The notes under the pieces are model-generated. The model worked only from the letters and a program-made list of their open reading frames with translations. It was not told where the DNA came from and ran no database searches. The translations under genes and the position numbers were made by a program. DNA of 64,000 nucleotides from Chakrabartyella piscis (GTDB lineage Bacteria; Bacillota; Clostridia; Lachnospirales; Anaerotignaceae): the NCBI GenBank assembly GCA_030067835.1, contig CP092441.1, positions 620,001 through 684,000 of the forward strand. Direction: 5' to 3'. Below, one piece after another: positions 18,348-29,800 of the stretch (the stretch's first letter is position 1; every line of letters begins with the position of its first letter).

Positions 18348-18965
18348 ATGAAAATAAAGGATTTGCATCACGAAACAGCAATAAAGATAATAGAATGTTC
18401 CATTGAATTGTTCAATGAACATGGGTATGAAGGAACTTCCATTAGTGATATTTCAAAGAAAACAGAAATGTCCAGAGGCATTCTTTACCATTATTTCAAG
18501 AACAAAGATAGTCTGTATTTATATTGTGTCAAAAAATGTATAGATGATTTTAGGTTATATATCAAAGAAAATACCAACGATTTGCATAAAGGTAAAGAAG
18601 CGGCATTGGCATTGTTGAATACACAGCAGAATTTTTTGAAAATTCATCCACAGTATCGTGTATTGTGCTACAATACTTTGGCGCAACGTCCAGCACATTT
18701 ATGTGATGAGCTTTTCGAAATCAAAAAAGCACTTAAGGAAGACAATGCTTTGGCATTTGAAGATGCCTTCAAAGATGTGAAATTTGGAAAGGGTGTTACT
18801 TTAAATGATGCACTTCGTTTCTTAACACTTTTGCAAAACAATGCTGTATGTGCATTGGATATATTATCGGATATAGAAAATGCAAATGCCCAAGAGGAAG
18901 CTTTTTTTCGAACAGCAACCATTTTTATCAATGGATTGGAACAAGATTTTGAAACAGAGGGGTAA
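18348..18965 (+). CDS. TetR-family transcriptional regulator
   Basis: 205 aa. The N-terminal DNA-binding domain is typical: ELFNEHGYEGTSISDISKKTEMSRGILYHYFKNKDSLY contains the helix-turn-helix. The C-terminal part is a helical ligand-binding domain with no obvious relation to a known ligand class. The start is ATG 18348, 7 bp after AGGGGG; the in-frame ATG 18321 lacks a ribosome site. Shared operators indicate that it represses itself and the ATP synthase operon 7 kb upstream. The inducer is unknown. Confidence 0.88.
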   Translation: MKIKDLHHETAIKIIECSIELFNEHGYEGTSISDISKKTEMSRGILYHYFKNKDSLYLYCVKKCIDDFRLYIKENTNDLHKGKEAALALLNTQQNFLKIHPQYRVLCYNTLAQRPAHLCDELFEIKKALKEDNALAFEDAFKDVKFGKGVTLNDALRFLTLLQNNAVCALDILSDIENANAQEEAFFRTATIFINGLEQDFETEG

Positions 18966-19017
18966 TAAATTTGTGAGGATAACCTGTGGTCGCTTTTGTA
19001 ATGACATAGAATAAGAT

Positions 19018-19045
19018 GTAGGGGCGGATTCCATATCCGCCTATT
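19018..19045. repeat. CCTAC-type palindromic repeat, possible terminator of tetR
   Basis: GTAGG then GGCGGAT/ATCCGCC around a 5-nt loop, followed by TATTTTG. In reverse orientation it matches the arms-plus-CCTAC layout of the three repeats at 10827-10970. Position after tetR allows a secondary role in termination. Confidence 0.55.
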
Positions 19046-19096
19046 TTGTTTCAATACAGATATTTGCATGAGATGAATTTTAAGGAGTGGTAAATA

Positions 19097-19942
19097 ATGA
19101 AAGATAAGGAGAATCCTCAAAATGACTTGGTTTCCATCATTGTGCCTGCCTATAATGCAGAAGCCACAATCAAAAGATGTTTGGACAGTATCGTAAAACA
19201 AAGCTATCGAGAAATAGAAATCATTGTCATCAATGATGGTAGCATAGATGATAAACATGATATTTTGGAGGAATACAAACAACTAGATTCCAGAATCATT
19301 GTGATACACATAGAAAACAGTGGTGTTTCCTGTGCTAGAAATGAAGGTTTGGCAGTTGCGAAAGGGAAGTATATTCAATTTGTGGATAGCGATGATTGGA
19401 TTGAGGCAGATACAACAAAATTGTTGGTACAAGCCATTTGGAATGATTGCGAACTGGTGATTTCTGATTATACAAGGGTATTTGAAAAACGTAAGATGGT
19501 TTGTGGGGATATCAAAACCAAAGGCATCATTACACGAACAGAATTTGCACTGGAAATGCTGAAAGCACCTTCTAACTTTTATTATGGAGTGCTTTGGAAT
19601 AAGTTGTACCATGCAGATATCATCAAAGAGCACAATCTATCTTTTTCTGAGGAGCTGAGTTGGTGTGAAGATTTTCTGTTCAATCTGGAATACCTACAAT
19701 ATGTGAAATGGGTTTATATTTTGCATCAACCACTGTATGATTATGTCAAAACAAAAGGAAGTCTATCCTCTATCGGGGGTGATATCAAAGAAGTTGTTGG
19801 TATGAAAACCGCCCTTTTTAAGCACTATAAATCATTATATGAATCTATGGATTTATACAATGAAAACAAAATGAAAATTAACCGATTTTATATTGATTTT
19901 GCAAGGGATACCATCAAATCCTATCACAAAACAAGAAAGTGA
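19097..19942 (+). CDS. Family 2 glycosyltransferase
   Basis: 281 aa. The GT-A fold motifs are clear: VSIIVPAYNAEATIKRCLDS at the N-terminus, VINDGS, and the metal-binding DSDD at about residues 97-100. It would transfer a sugar from a nucleotide-sugar donor, most often to a surface glycan or lipid. No membrane segment is seen. It precedes ftsH by 9 bp, without other glycan genes nearby, so the acceptor cannot be guessed. SD AAGGAGTGG precedes the ATG. Confidence 0.88.
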   Translation: MKDKENPQNDLVSIIVPAYNAEATIKRCLDSIVKQSYREIEIIVINDGSIDDKHDILEEYKQLDSRIIVIHIENSGVSCARNEGLAVAKGKYIQFVDSDDWIEADTTKLLVQAIWNDCELVISDYTRVFEKRKMVCGDIKTKGIITRTEFALEMLKAPSNFYYGVLWNKLYHADIIKEHNLSFSEELSWCEDFLFNLEYLQYVKWVYILHQPLYDYVKTKGSLSSIGGDIKEVVGMKTALFKHYKSLYESMDLYNENKMKINRFYIDFARDTIKSYHKTRK

Positions 19943-19951
19943 GAACACACT

Positions 19952-21829
19952 ATGCCGACAAAAAACACAAAGAAACCGATTATTTATTACTGGTGTATCG
20001 CATTGCTCATCATTATGGCAATTAATACATTTATTTTACCCTTGTTCGCTCAAAGCAATGTGGTAACAGTCACATATGATGTCTTTTTGGATAGCCTACA
20101 AGCAGATGAAATTACCCAAGTAGAGGTTCGGGATGATTCCATTTATTATATTATCGAAACCGATGAAGTGGAAGATTCCAGTGAAACACTCATCACATTA
20201 AACCAAGAGAAACCAACGGTATATCAAACAGTTCGTATGCAGGATACGTCTTTGGTAGACCGACTTTATGAAGCAGGCGTTACTTTTACAGAGGTTTTGG
20301 CAGCAGAACCATCTCTTTTCTCAACCATCATCAGTACAGTGATTATGATTGCTGTTTTTTCTCTGATTTGGCAATTTATCATGAGAAAAATCATGGGGAA
20401 ATCAGGCGGTATGGGCAATGCCATGTCCTTTGGAAAATCCAAAGCGAAAATATATGTTGCGGCACAAACAGGCAAAACATTCAAAGATGTTGCTGGACAA
20501 GATGAAGCAAAAGAAGCTTTGACAGAAATTGTTGACTTCTTGCATCATCCAGAAAAATATGCAGAAGTGGGTGCGAAACTGCCAAAAGGTGCGCTGCTTG
20601 TGGGTCCTCCAGGAACAGGGAAAACACTACTTGCACAAGCTGTTGCAGGGGAAGCAAATGTCCCATTCTTTTCCATTTCTGGTTCGGAATTTGTAGAAAT
20701 GTTTGTGGGTATGGGTGCAGCAAAAGTTCGAGATTTGTTCAAACAGGCAAACGAAAAAGCACCTTGTATTGTGTTCATTGATGAAATTGACACCATTGGC
20801 AAAAAGAGGGATAATGGACCTAGTGGTGGTGGAAATGATGAACGTGAACAAACATTGAATCAACTATTGACAGAAATGGATGGTTTTGATGGTCAAAAAG
20901 GTGTTGTTATTTTGGCAGCTACCAATAGACCAGAAACATTGGATAAAGCACTTCTTAGACCGGGTAGATTTGATAGACGTGTGCCTGTAGAGTTGCCTGA
21001 TTTGCATGGTCGTGAAGCCATTTTAAAGGTTCATGCAGAGAAAATCAAAATGGAAGAAACCATAGATTTCAATGCCATAGCAAGAGCAACAGCAGGTGCA
21101 TCGGGTGCAGAGCTTGCAAATATCATCAATGAAGGGGCACTTCGAGCTGTACGAATGGGCAGAAATATGGTCAATCAAAATGACTTGGAAGAAAGTGTGG
21201 AAGTCATTATTGCTGGGTATCAAAGAAAGGGTAAAGTGATTTCAAAACACGAAAAAGAAATCATTGCTTACCATGAAGTGGGACACGCTTTGGTTGCAGC
21301 TTTGCAAAAAAAATCTGCACCAGTTCATAAAATCACCATCATACCAAGAACTTCTGGTGCTTTGGGATATACCATGCAATTGGAAGAAAGTGAGGTTTTC
21401 CTTCTGGATAAAGAAGTGGCATTCAACAAAATTGTAACCTTTACAGGAGGTAGAGTTGCTGAGGAAATTCAGTTTGGCTCCATCACATCAGGTGCATCCA
21501 ACGACATTGAACAAGCAACAAGAATTGCAAGGGCTATGATTGCAAGATATGGTATGGATGATGATTTTGGCATGGTTGCATTTGAAACGGTGAACAATGC
21601 GTATCTAGGTGGAGATGCTTCCCTTGCTTGTTCCGATGAAACAGCCACAAAGATTGATGAAGCTGTGGTGAAATTGGTTAGAGAAGCCCATGACAAAGCA
21701 TATCAAATTATTTCTGAAAACAAAGAAAAATTGATGGAAATTTCAAATTATCTTCTGGAAAAAGAAACGATTACAGGCGAAGAATTTATGGGTGTTTTGA
21801 ATGGAACTATGAAAAAAGAAAGTATTTGA
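19952..21829 (+). CDS. ftsH: ATP-dependent zinc metalloprotease FtsH
   Basis: 625 aa. One N-terminal membrane helix, an extracytoplasmic segment of about 80 aa and a second helix near residue 125 precede an AAA+ domain with Walker A GPPGTGKT (about 221-228), Walker [10 protein letters not shown] and the second region of homology [19 protein letters not shown]. The peptidase domain has HEVGH (about 441-445) with the downstream Asp in [10 protein letters not shown]. It degrades membrane and short-lived regulatory proteins. Full length and conserved. Confidence 0.96.
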   Translation: MPTKNTKKPIIYYWCIALLIIMAINTFILPLFAQSNVVTVTYDVFLDSLQADEITQVEVRDDSIYYIIETDEVEDSSETLITLNQEKPTVYQTVRMQDTSLVDRLYEAGVTFTEVLAAEPSLFSTIISTVIMIAVFSLIWQFIMRKIMGKSGGMGNAMSFGKSKAKIYVAAQTGKTFKDVAGQDEAKEALTEIVDFLHHPEKYAEVGAKLPKGALLVGPPGTGKTLLAQAVAGEANVPFFSISGSEFVEMFVGMGAAKVRDLFKQANEKAPCIVFIDEIDTIGKKRDNGPSGGGNDEREQTLNQLLTEMDGFDGQKGVVILAATNRPETLDKALLRPGRFDRRVPVELPDLHGREAILKVHAEKIKMEETIDFNAIARATAGASGAELANIINEGALRAVRMGRNMVNQNDLEESVEVIIAGYQRKGKVISKHEKEIIAYHEVGHALVAALQKKSAPVHKITIIPRTSGALGYTMQLEESEVFLLDKEVAFNKIVTFTGGRVAEEIQFGSITSGASNDIEQATRIARAMIARYGMDDDFGMVAFETVNNAYLGGDASLACSDETATKIDEAVVKLVREAHDKAYQIISENKEKLMEISNYLLEKETITGEEFMGVLNGTMKKESI

Positions 21830-21858
21830 TGGTTGTAGCAGAATAAGGGGGATATGAA

Positions 21859-22251
21859 ATGAATCGGTTTCGAAATTTTATGGTGGGACGATATGGAACA
21901 GATAAATTGGGAATAGCATTGCTGATATTGTCGATGATTTTATCGTGGACTGGTGGTTTAACAGGATTGGAACCATTGGTAGTTGTTTCCTATGTGCCAT
22001 TTATATGGTGTATATATCGGATGTTTTCCAAAAACATTTATGTACGAATGAATGAAAACAATAAATTTCTCACCAAATATACTCCTGTTGAAACTGCAAT
22101 CAAGAAAAAAGTACAGGTGCTATTTGGCACAAAAACCCATAAATATTATAAATGTTCTGGTTGCGGGCAAATGATTCGTGTGCCAAGAGGACGTGGTAAA
22201 GTGGAAATTGCTTGCCCAAAATGCAACAATCGCTTCATCACAAAAACATAA
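21859..22251 (+). CDS. Small membrane protein with C-terminal zinc ribbon
   Basis: 130 aa. Two hydrophobic segments (about residues 17-55) are followed by a cytoplasmic part ending in a four-cysteine zinc ribbon, CSGCGQ ... CPKCNNRF. The family is common in Firmicutes as an uncharacterised protein. It sits 30 bp after ftsH and 22 bp before the lipid-kinase gene, so co-transcription is likely. Function unknown. Confidence 0.8.
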   Translation: MNRFRNFMVGRYGTDKLGIALLILSMILSWTGGLTGLEPLVVVSYVPFIWCIYRMFSKNIYVRMNENNKFLTKYTPVETAIKKKVQVLFGTKTHKYYKCSGCGQMIRVPRGRGKVEIACPKCNNRFITKT

Positions 22252-22273
22252 GATATTGAACTAAGGAGAAAAA

Positions 22274-23167
22274 ATGGATAGAAAAAAATTGCTTTTGATT
22301 TATAATCCCCACTCTGGAAAAGGGCAGATGAATTGGAATCTTGGCGAAATTGTTGAGATGTATACCAAAAATGGATATATCGTGACAGTTTGCCCAACAC
22401 AGGGGAAAAAAGATGCAGTTAATCTTGTGACAGAGTATGCAGACCAATACGAAATGATTGTTTGTAGTGGTGGAGATGGAACAGTAAGCGAAATTATGAA
22501 TGGATTGATTGCCATAGACAATCCGCCACTCATTGGATATATCCCCAGTGGAACCACCAATGATTTTGCATCTAGTTTGGGCATTTCAAAGAATATTATG
22601 ACAGCGGCAGAAACTGTTGTGGAGGGAATGCCCTTTGCTTGCGATGTGGGAACCTTCAATGGGCAAGCATTTGGTTATATTGCAGCATTTGGCTTGTTTA
22701 CTGATGTTTCTTATCAAACTCCACAGGAAATGAAAAATGTTTTGGGCAGAATGGCTTATCTTTTGGAAGGGGCAAAGCGATTGGGGCATATTCCTTCTTA
22801 TCATTTGACGGTGAAAACAAAAACAGAAATCATTAGCGGTGAATTTATTTATGGGATGATTACCAACTCCACTTCTATTGGTGGATTCAAAGGTTTGAGT
22901 GGAGATAAAGTGAAGTTGGATGATGGTTTGTTTGAAGTGGTTTTGGCAAAAAAACCGAAAAATTTATCGGATATCCATGCACTTTTGCAGTGTGTTCTAA
23001 CAGCAACTCCTGATCCAAATTATTTATATACTTACCAAACAGAATGGGTTGCAATCACTAGTGAAACACCCATTGATTGGACTTTGGATGGTGAATTTGG
23101 TGGAAGTTTCACACAGGTTGATATTGAAAATCATAAACAAGCGGTTCGTATTATGATTGACCGTTGA
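22274..23167 (+). CDS. YegS/DagK-type lipid kinase
   Basis: 297 aa with the diacylglycerol-kinase catalytic fold: IYNPHSGKGQ at the N-terminus, the nucleotide-binding GGDGT at about residue 66 followed by VSEIMNG, and the GTTNDFA motif near 97. Such enzymes phosphorylate diacylglycerol or related lipids and recycle lipid in Gram-positive bacteria. Last gene of the ftsH transcription unit, followed by a terminator. Confidence 0.9.
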   Translation: MDRKKLLLIYNPHSGKGQMNWNLGEIVEMYTKNGYIVTVCPTQGKKDAVNLVTEYADQYEMIVCSGGDGTVSEIMNGLIAIDNPPLIGYIPSGTTNDFASSLGISKNIMTAAETVVEGMPFACDVGTFNGQAFGYIAAFGLFTDVSYQTPQEMKNVLGRMAYLLEGAKRLGHIPSYHLTVKTKTEIISGEFIYGMITNSTSIGGFKGLSGDKVKLDDGLFEVVLAKKPKNLSDIHALLQCVLTATPDPNYLYTYQTEWVAITSETPIDWTLDGEFGGSFTQVDIENHKQAVRIMIDR

Positions 23168-23236
23168 ACATGGTGAGTGGCAAAGTGGCATGTGGTTACA
23201 GTAAACGAGATGAAAAGAAAATGAAAATGAGAATGG

Positions 23237-23268
23237 GGCACTGAGAGTGAAATCTTGGTGTCTTTTTT
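23237..23268 (+). terminator. Terminator after lipid-kinase gene
   Basis: GGCACTGAGA pairs with TCTTGGTGTC over 10 bp (with G-U pairs), loop GTGAAA, followed by six Ts. It separates the ftsH unit from the surface-protein/ATPase-like unit. Confidence 0.7.
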
Positions 23269-23286
23269 GGTATAAATTAGCCCTCT

Positions 23287-23344
23287 ATTTTTCTATCACA
23301 ATAGAACAAACAGTAGGATAGAAAAATGGCTTTGCTCTACTGTG
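23287..23344 (+). other. Pair of mutually exclusive hairpins in long intergenic region
   Basis: ATTTTTCTATC (23287-23297) pairs perfectly with GATAGAAAAAT (23317-23327). ACAGTAG (23310-23316), in its loop, can instead pair with CTACTGT (23337-23343). The two structures cannot both form fully. The stretch lies upstream of the mapped promoter at 23625, so it would act on another transcript or as DNA. From 23345 to 23624 I see only AT-rich sequence without genes. Confidence 0.4.
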
Positions 23345-23624
23345 ATTCACCATACTATGTTGCTTTAGATATGATGTTGATTATAGAAATGATAATTTTG
23401 TGTATACACCATTTAATATGAATAAAATATATTAAATACAAGAAAAAAGGTATAAAGGGAAAAATGTATAATAAAAAAAGAAAAAACGGGATAAAACCAA
23501 CAAAACATGTGATATATTGCCAATAAATGTTAAAAATGACGAATTTTTATAATTGCCTAGTTATCCTATATGAATAAAGATGATTAAAAATGGAGTAGAA
23601 TTTTGGTGAAATAGCGCAAATTAA

Positions 23625-23653
23625 CTTTACATCAAACTTTAAAAGTGGTATTA
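23625..23653 (+). promoter_or_regulatory. Promoter of surface-protein/ATPase-like operon
   Basis: TTTACA (23625-23630), 17-bp spacer, TATTAT (23648-23653). It leaves an untranslated leader of about 145 nt before ATG 23806. It is the best promoter I find between the upstream terminator and the 28-kb gene block. Confidence 0.55.
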
Positions 23654-23805
23654 TATTAACAATTATATAGAAAAATATTTTCATGAAGTGTTTGACTTTG
23701 TTGATTATTTCAATGAATATTATAGATTTATTGTATCATTGCAAAGGGAAAAGCATATATAAATTAGAGTGGTTCGGGTAAGCGTGTGTGAAAGGGGTAA
23801 AATAT

Positions 23806-26800
23806 ATGTTAAAACGAATTGTTGCAACAACTGTGGGCTTGATAGCAATTGTGGCAATTGCATTTATATCTTTTGGGGTTTGGAAAACATCCAGTGAGCG
23901 TCCAACGTTTTATACCAGTGGGTATGTGTTACAAGGGGATAGTCTGGATGGAAGCAAGCAAATTGAGTTTCAGGAAGAAACGGTATTTGTCTCTTCGAAA
24001 GCAGGCGTTGTAACCTTTGATAATATATCAGGTGACACGAGTTCTGTGCCCACACAAAGTTTTGTCAACTTCAACGATGGAAATGTAATGTCATTTACAG
24101 ATGGGGTTCTTGTGGATTTTGCGGATCTTTCCAATAATTTCATCAATAACTATCATATAGATGCAATGTTGCGTGTCAATGCAAATGGAGGACAATATAC
24201 AACAGAAACCACTGCTGGCACAATGACTTTTGATGAAAACTTGTGGAAGCTTTCTGACCAAAAATATTTGATCCAATCTCCAACATTAAAGGTACATTTT
24301 TCAGACAGTGATGTACGTGAAGTTGCAGACTATGTACAAGTATCCGTTTCAGACGATGGCATTGTAAATGTTTTGACCACTGACAATGTTTGGGCAACCA
24401 TTTCTGAAAGCTTTTATATTGAAACAGAAGGTGGTGTGCAAATCAATCCTGTAACACAACTCATTACAGATGGCAATTATACCATGTCCATGGCAAAACT
24501 TTCTGTAAATGCAGATGATGTCATCAAATTGACAGAAGATGAAACACGTAGACAAATTGTTCCAGAACTTACCTTTGAAGTCATCAATGGTGAAGATGGT
24601 GAATCTGGTGTTGCTGGTCAAGCTGGTATCGCTGGTGAAGATGGTGCTGCTGGTATTGATGGTGTCATTGGTGAGATTGGTCTTACTGGTGAAGCCGGTG
24701 AAGATGGTGACGAAGGTGATGAAGGGGAACAAGGTGAAGGTGGAGCAGTAGGGGAAACAGGTGCAACTGGTGAAAAAGGATCCAAGGGTTCAACAGGTGC
24801 CGATGGTTTGAGTGGCGATGATGGAGCAAAAGGTGTTTCTGGTGCGTCTGGTGCTGCTGGTGCCGATGCAACAGGTGATTCTTCTACAAATAGTGCTTTG
24901 CCAACCATGACCATTAAAAATTGGGCTTTGTCCTCAACTTCCATTGCGGGTACCATTGCAATTTCAGACGTGGCGGGATATTTCCAAGAAGAAACCCTTA
25001 CATTATATAACTCTACATATCCAGCAACAGTTTCTGTATATAATTCATCAACTGGTGAAACCATAGACTGTTATGTTGCTACATATAATGAAACTACTGG
25101 CATATATTCTGTAGATACAAGTAGAAATGAAACCAACTTCAATGATGGGAATTCGTTGTATGACGAAGCGGAAATACACTTCATTTTGCCAGATGGGGAA
25201 CAGCTTTCACCAAATACAAATTATCAATTGATTGTGGAAGCCTACTATATGATGAACTATGATGTATATTCCAGAAAATTCGTAGATGAAACCTTCTACA
25301 CAGATTCTGCTGGTGTATATTTGACCAAAAAACTGGCAACTACCTCCACATTGGAATTGAATACCATCATATCCACTGCATATCAATCTTCTGTGGAACA
25401 GGTTGAGGTTGTGTTGTTGACAGCCAGCCAAATGAAGAATTACACATATTTATCCGACGATGGTTATACACAAAAATATGTTTTGGATTATGACAACTAT
25501 AGAGCTACCTATTATTCCAGCGATTCTACTAATGGAACTATAGTAAACAGTGTTACTGTTTCAAAAGATAATACAATAGTTGGTTTTGAAGGTTTGACCA
25601 GCGATACAACATATTACGCAAAAATAGTTGTTACAATCAATGGTTTGAAAACCATGTCTGAACAAGAGCTTGAAGTGCAAACATTAAAAGTCAAACCAAC
25701 ATGGGATACCGATACAGACCCATATGCGTATTATAATCGTGTAACAGGTCAAGTGGATGTATATCGTCAATCGGTTACAGATGATGATGGTGCAGTTACA
25801 GAATATGTATATACTCCTTATCAATATGATACCAGTACAGGCAATTGGGTTGCCCTAACAAGCCACCAAAAAGTGATGCAGTCCTACACATCAGGGGCAG
25901 CAACCTTTACACTATCCGCTGGATATTATTACTACTTCAATGTAACAATGGTTACATATAATAATGAACAAACCATTGAATACAATTTAGGAGATACAGA
26001 CGAGATTTATGTACAAGGTGGTTCTTTGCCTGGTTTGGAATTGGTGGCAGATGAAACGGGTAGTTTCTATGACACATACAATGGAACTCTTACAATCTTA
26101 AGTGATGCCAATACCACAATAGATATTGGAGTCAATGCATTGTTAAAGATTGAAATCAGAGGTGACTTGATTGGTTCAGAAACCTTGTCCTTTAGTACCG
26201 TTGGGGATACCAAAACAGACAGCAATGGCGTATATACAGCAACTTTGCTGGAAGACATTGCTGGAACAGCATATCATTTGGATTTGGACTTCCAAGATTT
26301 GTTGCAAAATACACAATATACCATCACAGTTACTGCATACATAGATTTTGATGCAGCTGCCGACGAATATGAATCTTTGAGCTATGAACTGGGTACTGTC
26401 AGCTTTAGAACCTATGACACACCAACAGCATATGTAACATGGACCACTTCAGATGATGCAAATGGTACATCTGTCATTAGTGAAAATATCAGTCTTTCAC
26501 TGATGTCTTCAACCTTTACAGATGATGCAATTACCCATGCTTCAGATGAGCTTTTGGATGGGCAAGTAACAATAGAGTTGCAAAATGCAAGTACTTCCAA
26601 AGCACAAGGGACAGCAACCATAACAGGTAGTGATCTTGTAAGTCTATATTCTTCTTCTGGTTTGACATTAACAGAGGCAAGCTTTGGTAAAACAAGTATT
26701 GACACCAGTACAGACCTTGATATTGTTGTGACAGAGGTTGCTGATGGAACCATATTCAATCAAAATACACTTGGGTACTACAATACCTTTGATATTTTGA

Positions 26801-29800
26801 ATAGCAGCAAAGATGTATCCTTTAACCAATCTTTGGCTTCTCTTGTAACTTCACCAGAAAAAGCCATTACAGCAACTGCCATTACAAAAGAAGTGGCAAG
26901 TAAATATGGTGTTGATCCAGATGATTATGAAGATTATCCAGATGATACAATTATAGGATATGAATTGACCTCTAATTTTGATAATTCAGATCGTATGGGC
27001 GAAACATTGACCTACTATGCTATGGATTATTCTCAATTCTACAATCTTGTTGTTGTTCCAAGCAGTTGTCCTGAATTTGATCTTTCAGATGCAGATTCTA
27101 TGGAAGAATTGGGATTGGGAATTGTCAGCCAAGCAACAATAGACATTAGCAGTAGTGCAACAATCCCTACTGTTGCGATTATCTTTGGAAATGATCCAGA
27201 TGATGCAGCAACGAAAGACTATGCAGGCGAAGCACAGTTTGCCCACATATCTTCCCAAGGACATTATGTGTATTATGCAGGGAATGAAAATTTGAGCAAC
27301 TCAGGGGAATTGCTTACAGGTATGGAACGTGGATTCCGTTACTTATTTGCATACACTGCAAAGGTTGCAAATTCTGATGGTGGAGAATCCTATGATTATC
27401 CAATCGACAGAACAGACCAATATGAAATTTATAAAGATACATATGGTACTGGTTTGGGTGTAACAGGAGATATTGGTGCTACCAAAACCTATATGTTAAA
27501 CTCAGGTGTTTTAGATGCACCATTGGTAGAACCACAAATTTATAGTTATGTGTATGATACAACAGACGTTTATGCAAGCACTTCAACTGTTGGGACCATT
27601 GATTTGCGATATGCCTATAGTGATGTGGATGATGTTGTAATCACAGATTCATCAGATGCAGATTATACCGTTATTTCCCATTCCTTGACTGGCATACAAG
27701 GCTTTAGTGGTGAACCAATAGGAACCAGTATTGAAAATAGTGCGACAGGAGCTTGGAATTCATTGAAACTACAGTATTCTGTTTCCTATCAAGGGGATAA
27801 ATCTGTAGTATTAACACCAACTGTCAACTTCAATCTCTATAAGGTGGATTATACAAATGCAATCACCCATTTGACAGGGGAATCTGCAACAGAAACCTAT
27901 TACCTTGCTAACATTCCAGTGGAATGGTATTGGACTGCTTCGGATCTTGGTACACCAACAATTTCAATGGATATAGACAACGAAGATAACAAGATTACGT
28001 TCTCCTTTGCAATTTATGCAGATTATTTGATTAGCAGGGCGTATGGTTTGGAATTGACAGTTAGTGCGGTTGATAAAACAAAACAGATAGAGGATGTAAC
28101 GCTTTATGCAGGTATTTCACAAAGTAGTGATGGTAAATATTATGGACAAATTTCAACAGCTCTATTAAGCGATTTCATAGACGAACGAATCCAATACTCT
28201 GCAAAAGTTTTATATGATGATGGAACACAAGGCTGGAGCAATTTGGAAAGTGATTATTTTGCATTGCAACAAACGGTAACCAGTGGAGAATTTGCATTGG
28301 GGAATTATTCCGGTATTTCTTCCAATTCCTCTTCCGCAAGCTACAAATTGTTGCAACAAGCATATGAATCAAATGAATCCAGATATTTGACAACGGATGT
28401 TTTGGAAAATACCATTAATTTGTTTGACACAAACGGCAATGAAGATACTTTTGACACAGAATTTAAATTCTATGCCACAGAAGATGGAGCCAGTGATTCA
28501 GAAAAATGGTACTATCTAAGAGTTTATGAAGATGGTGTCAAAGATCGTGGTTCAACTTACTTCACAATGAAGGGTGTTGGCACCATTGACACAGCAGTAG
28601 ATACAAATACGGCAACTGGTACCATAACAAGTATCACACCAACTATTGGGTATACCTCATCTCGTATTTACACATCCACATCAACAGGGTTTGTACTGAG
28701 AGATTTCACAGTTACAGCGTATGAGGATGTTTTTTATGAAAATGTATATGTGAATGTGTATTATGAAGATCCAAACAATATTGGAAGTCCAGATTATACC
28801 AATGAGTTGAAGCTTGAAAATGGATATAGCAACTTTGTAACCTTGAATGCATCTGGAAACTATGTTGCCGATTCTTTGACAAATGAAGGTACATTTGTAT
28901 TTGATACATCTGAGTTATATGATACAAATCAAACCTTCTATATTGTGCTTTCGATGTCGGATGATGATGGAGCAACAACATACACTGTATTGAAAACTTC
29001 AGGGGAAAAGGCAGAATATTCCTTCTATCTTGCATCTCAATTTACCTTCTATCCAATAGTAGATGCGACAACAGGAAGTGAAATTCTATACAAGAATACA
29101 AGTTATTTTGATAAATACCTTTATTTCCAATATCAAGTGAGTAGGGATGATGAAGTGTATGTGACCTATGATATTGTAGACGCAAAAGGTGAGGTTGTGA
29201 TTTCTCATGAGACAATGCAATCAGAAGGAATGTATACATCGAATATGGCATTTGATAATTTGCCAACTACCATAACAGGTAATATATTGTTGACACCAAG
29301 TGCAACAAGGGGTCTTTTGACAACAGGTGTAACCTACTCGGTAGTTGTTACAGCATATGACACAGGTACAGCACCAATTGGTACCTATGAATATGACTTT
29401 GTACTTCCAGTTGTAATTTCTACAGGTGCAACCATCAACATTACAGATGCGTCATATGATAACTTGACCTATCAAGTCACCATTACCGACACAGAATATG
29501 CTTTGATGGGTACACCAGCTACCAACCAAACCTCGGGCTTATATGCAGTTCGTTTTACAGATTCTGTTGGTAGACAAATATTTACAACCTATGATGATCA
29601 AGTATTCAATGCTGGGGTGCCAAGACAAAGCTTTACATTGTCAGATGACACTTTGGAAGGTTATGTAACGGATGCAAATTCAGGAACACAAACAAAGTAT
29701 TCCTTGACTTCAGGAGAAACCTATTGGATCAATATTTATGCTGTTATTGATAGTAACTTTGATAGCTTAGGTCCAGATACAACCGTTGATGAAAATGAAG

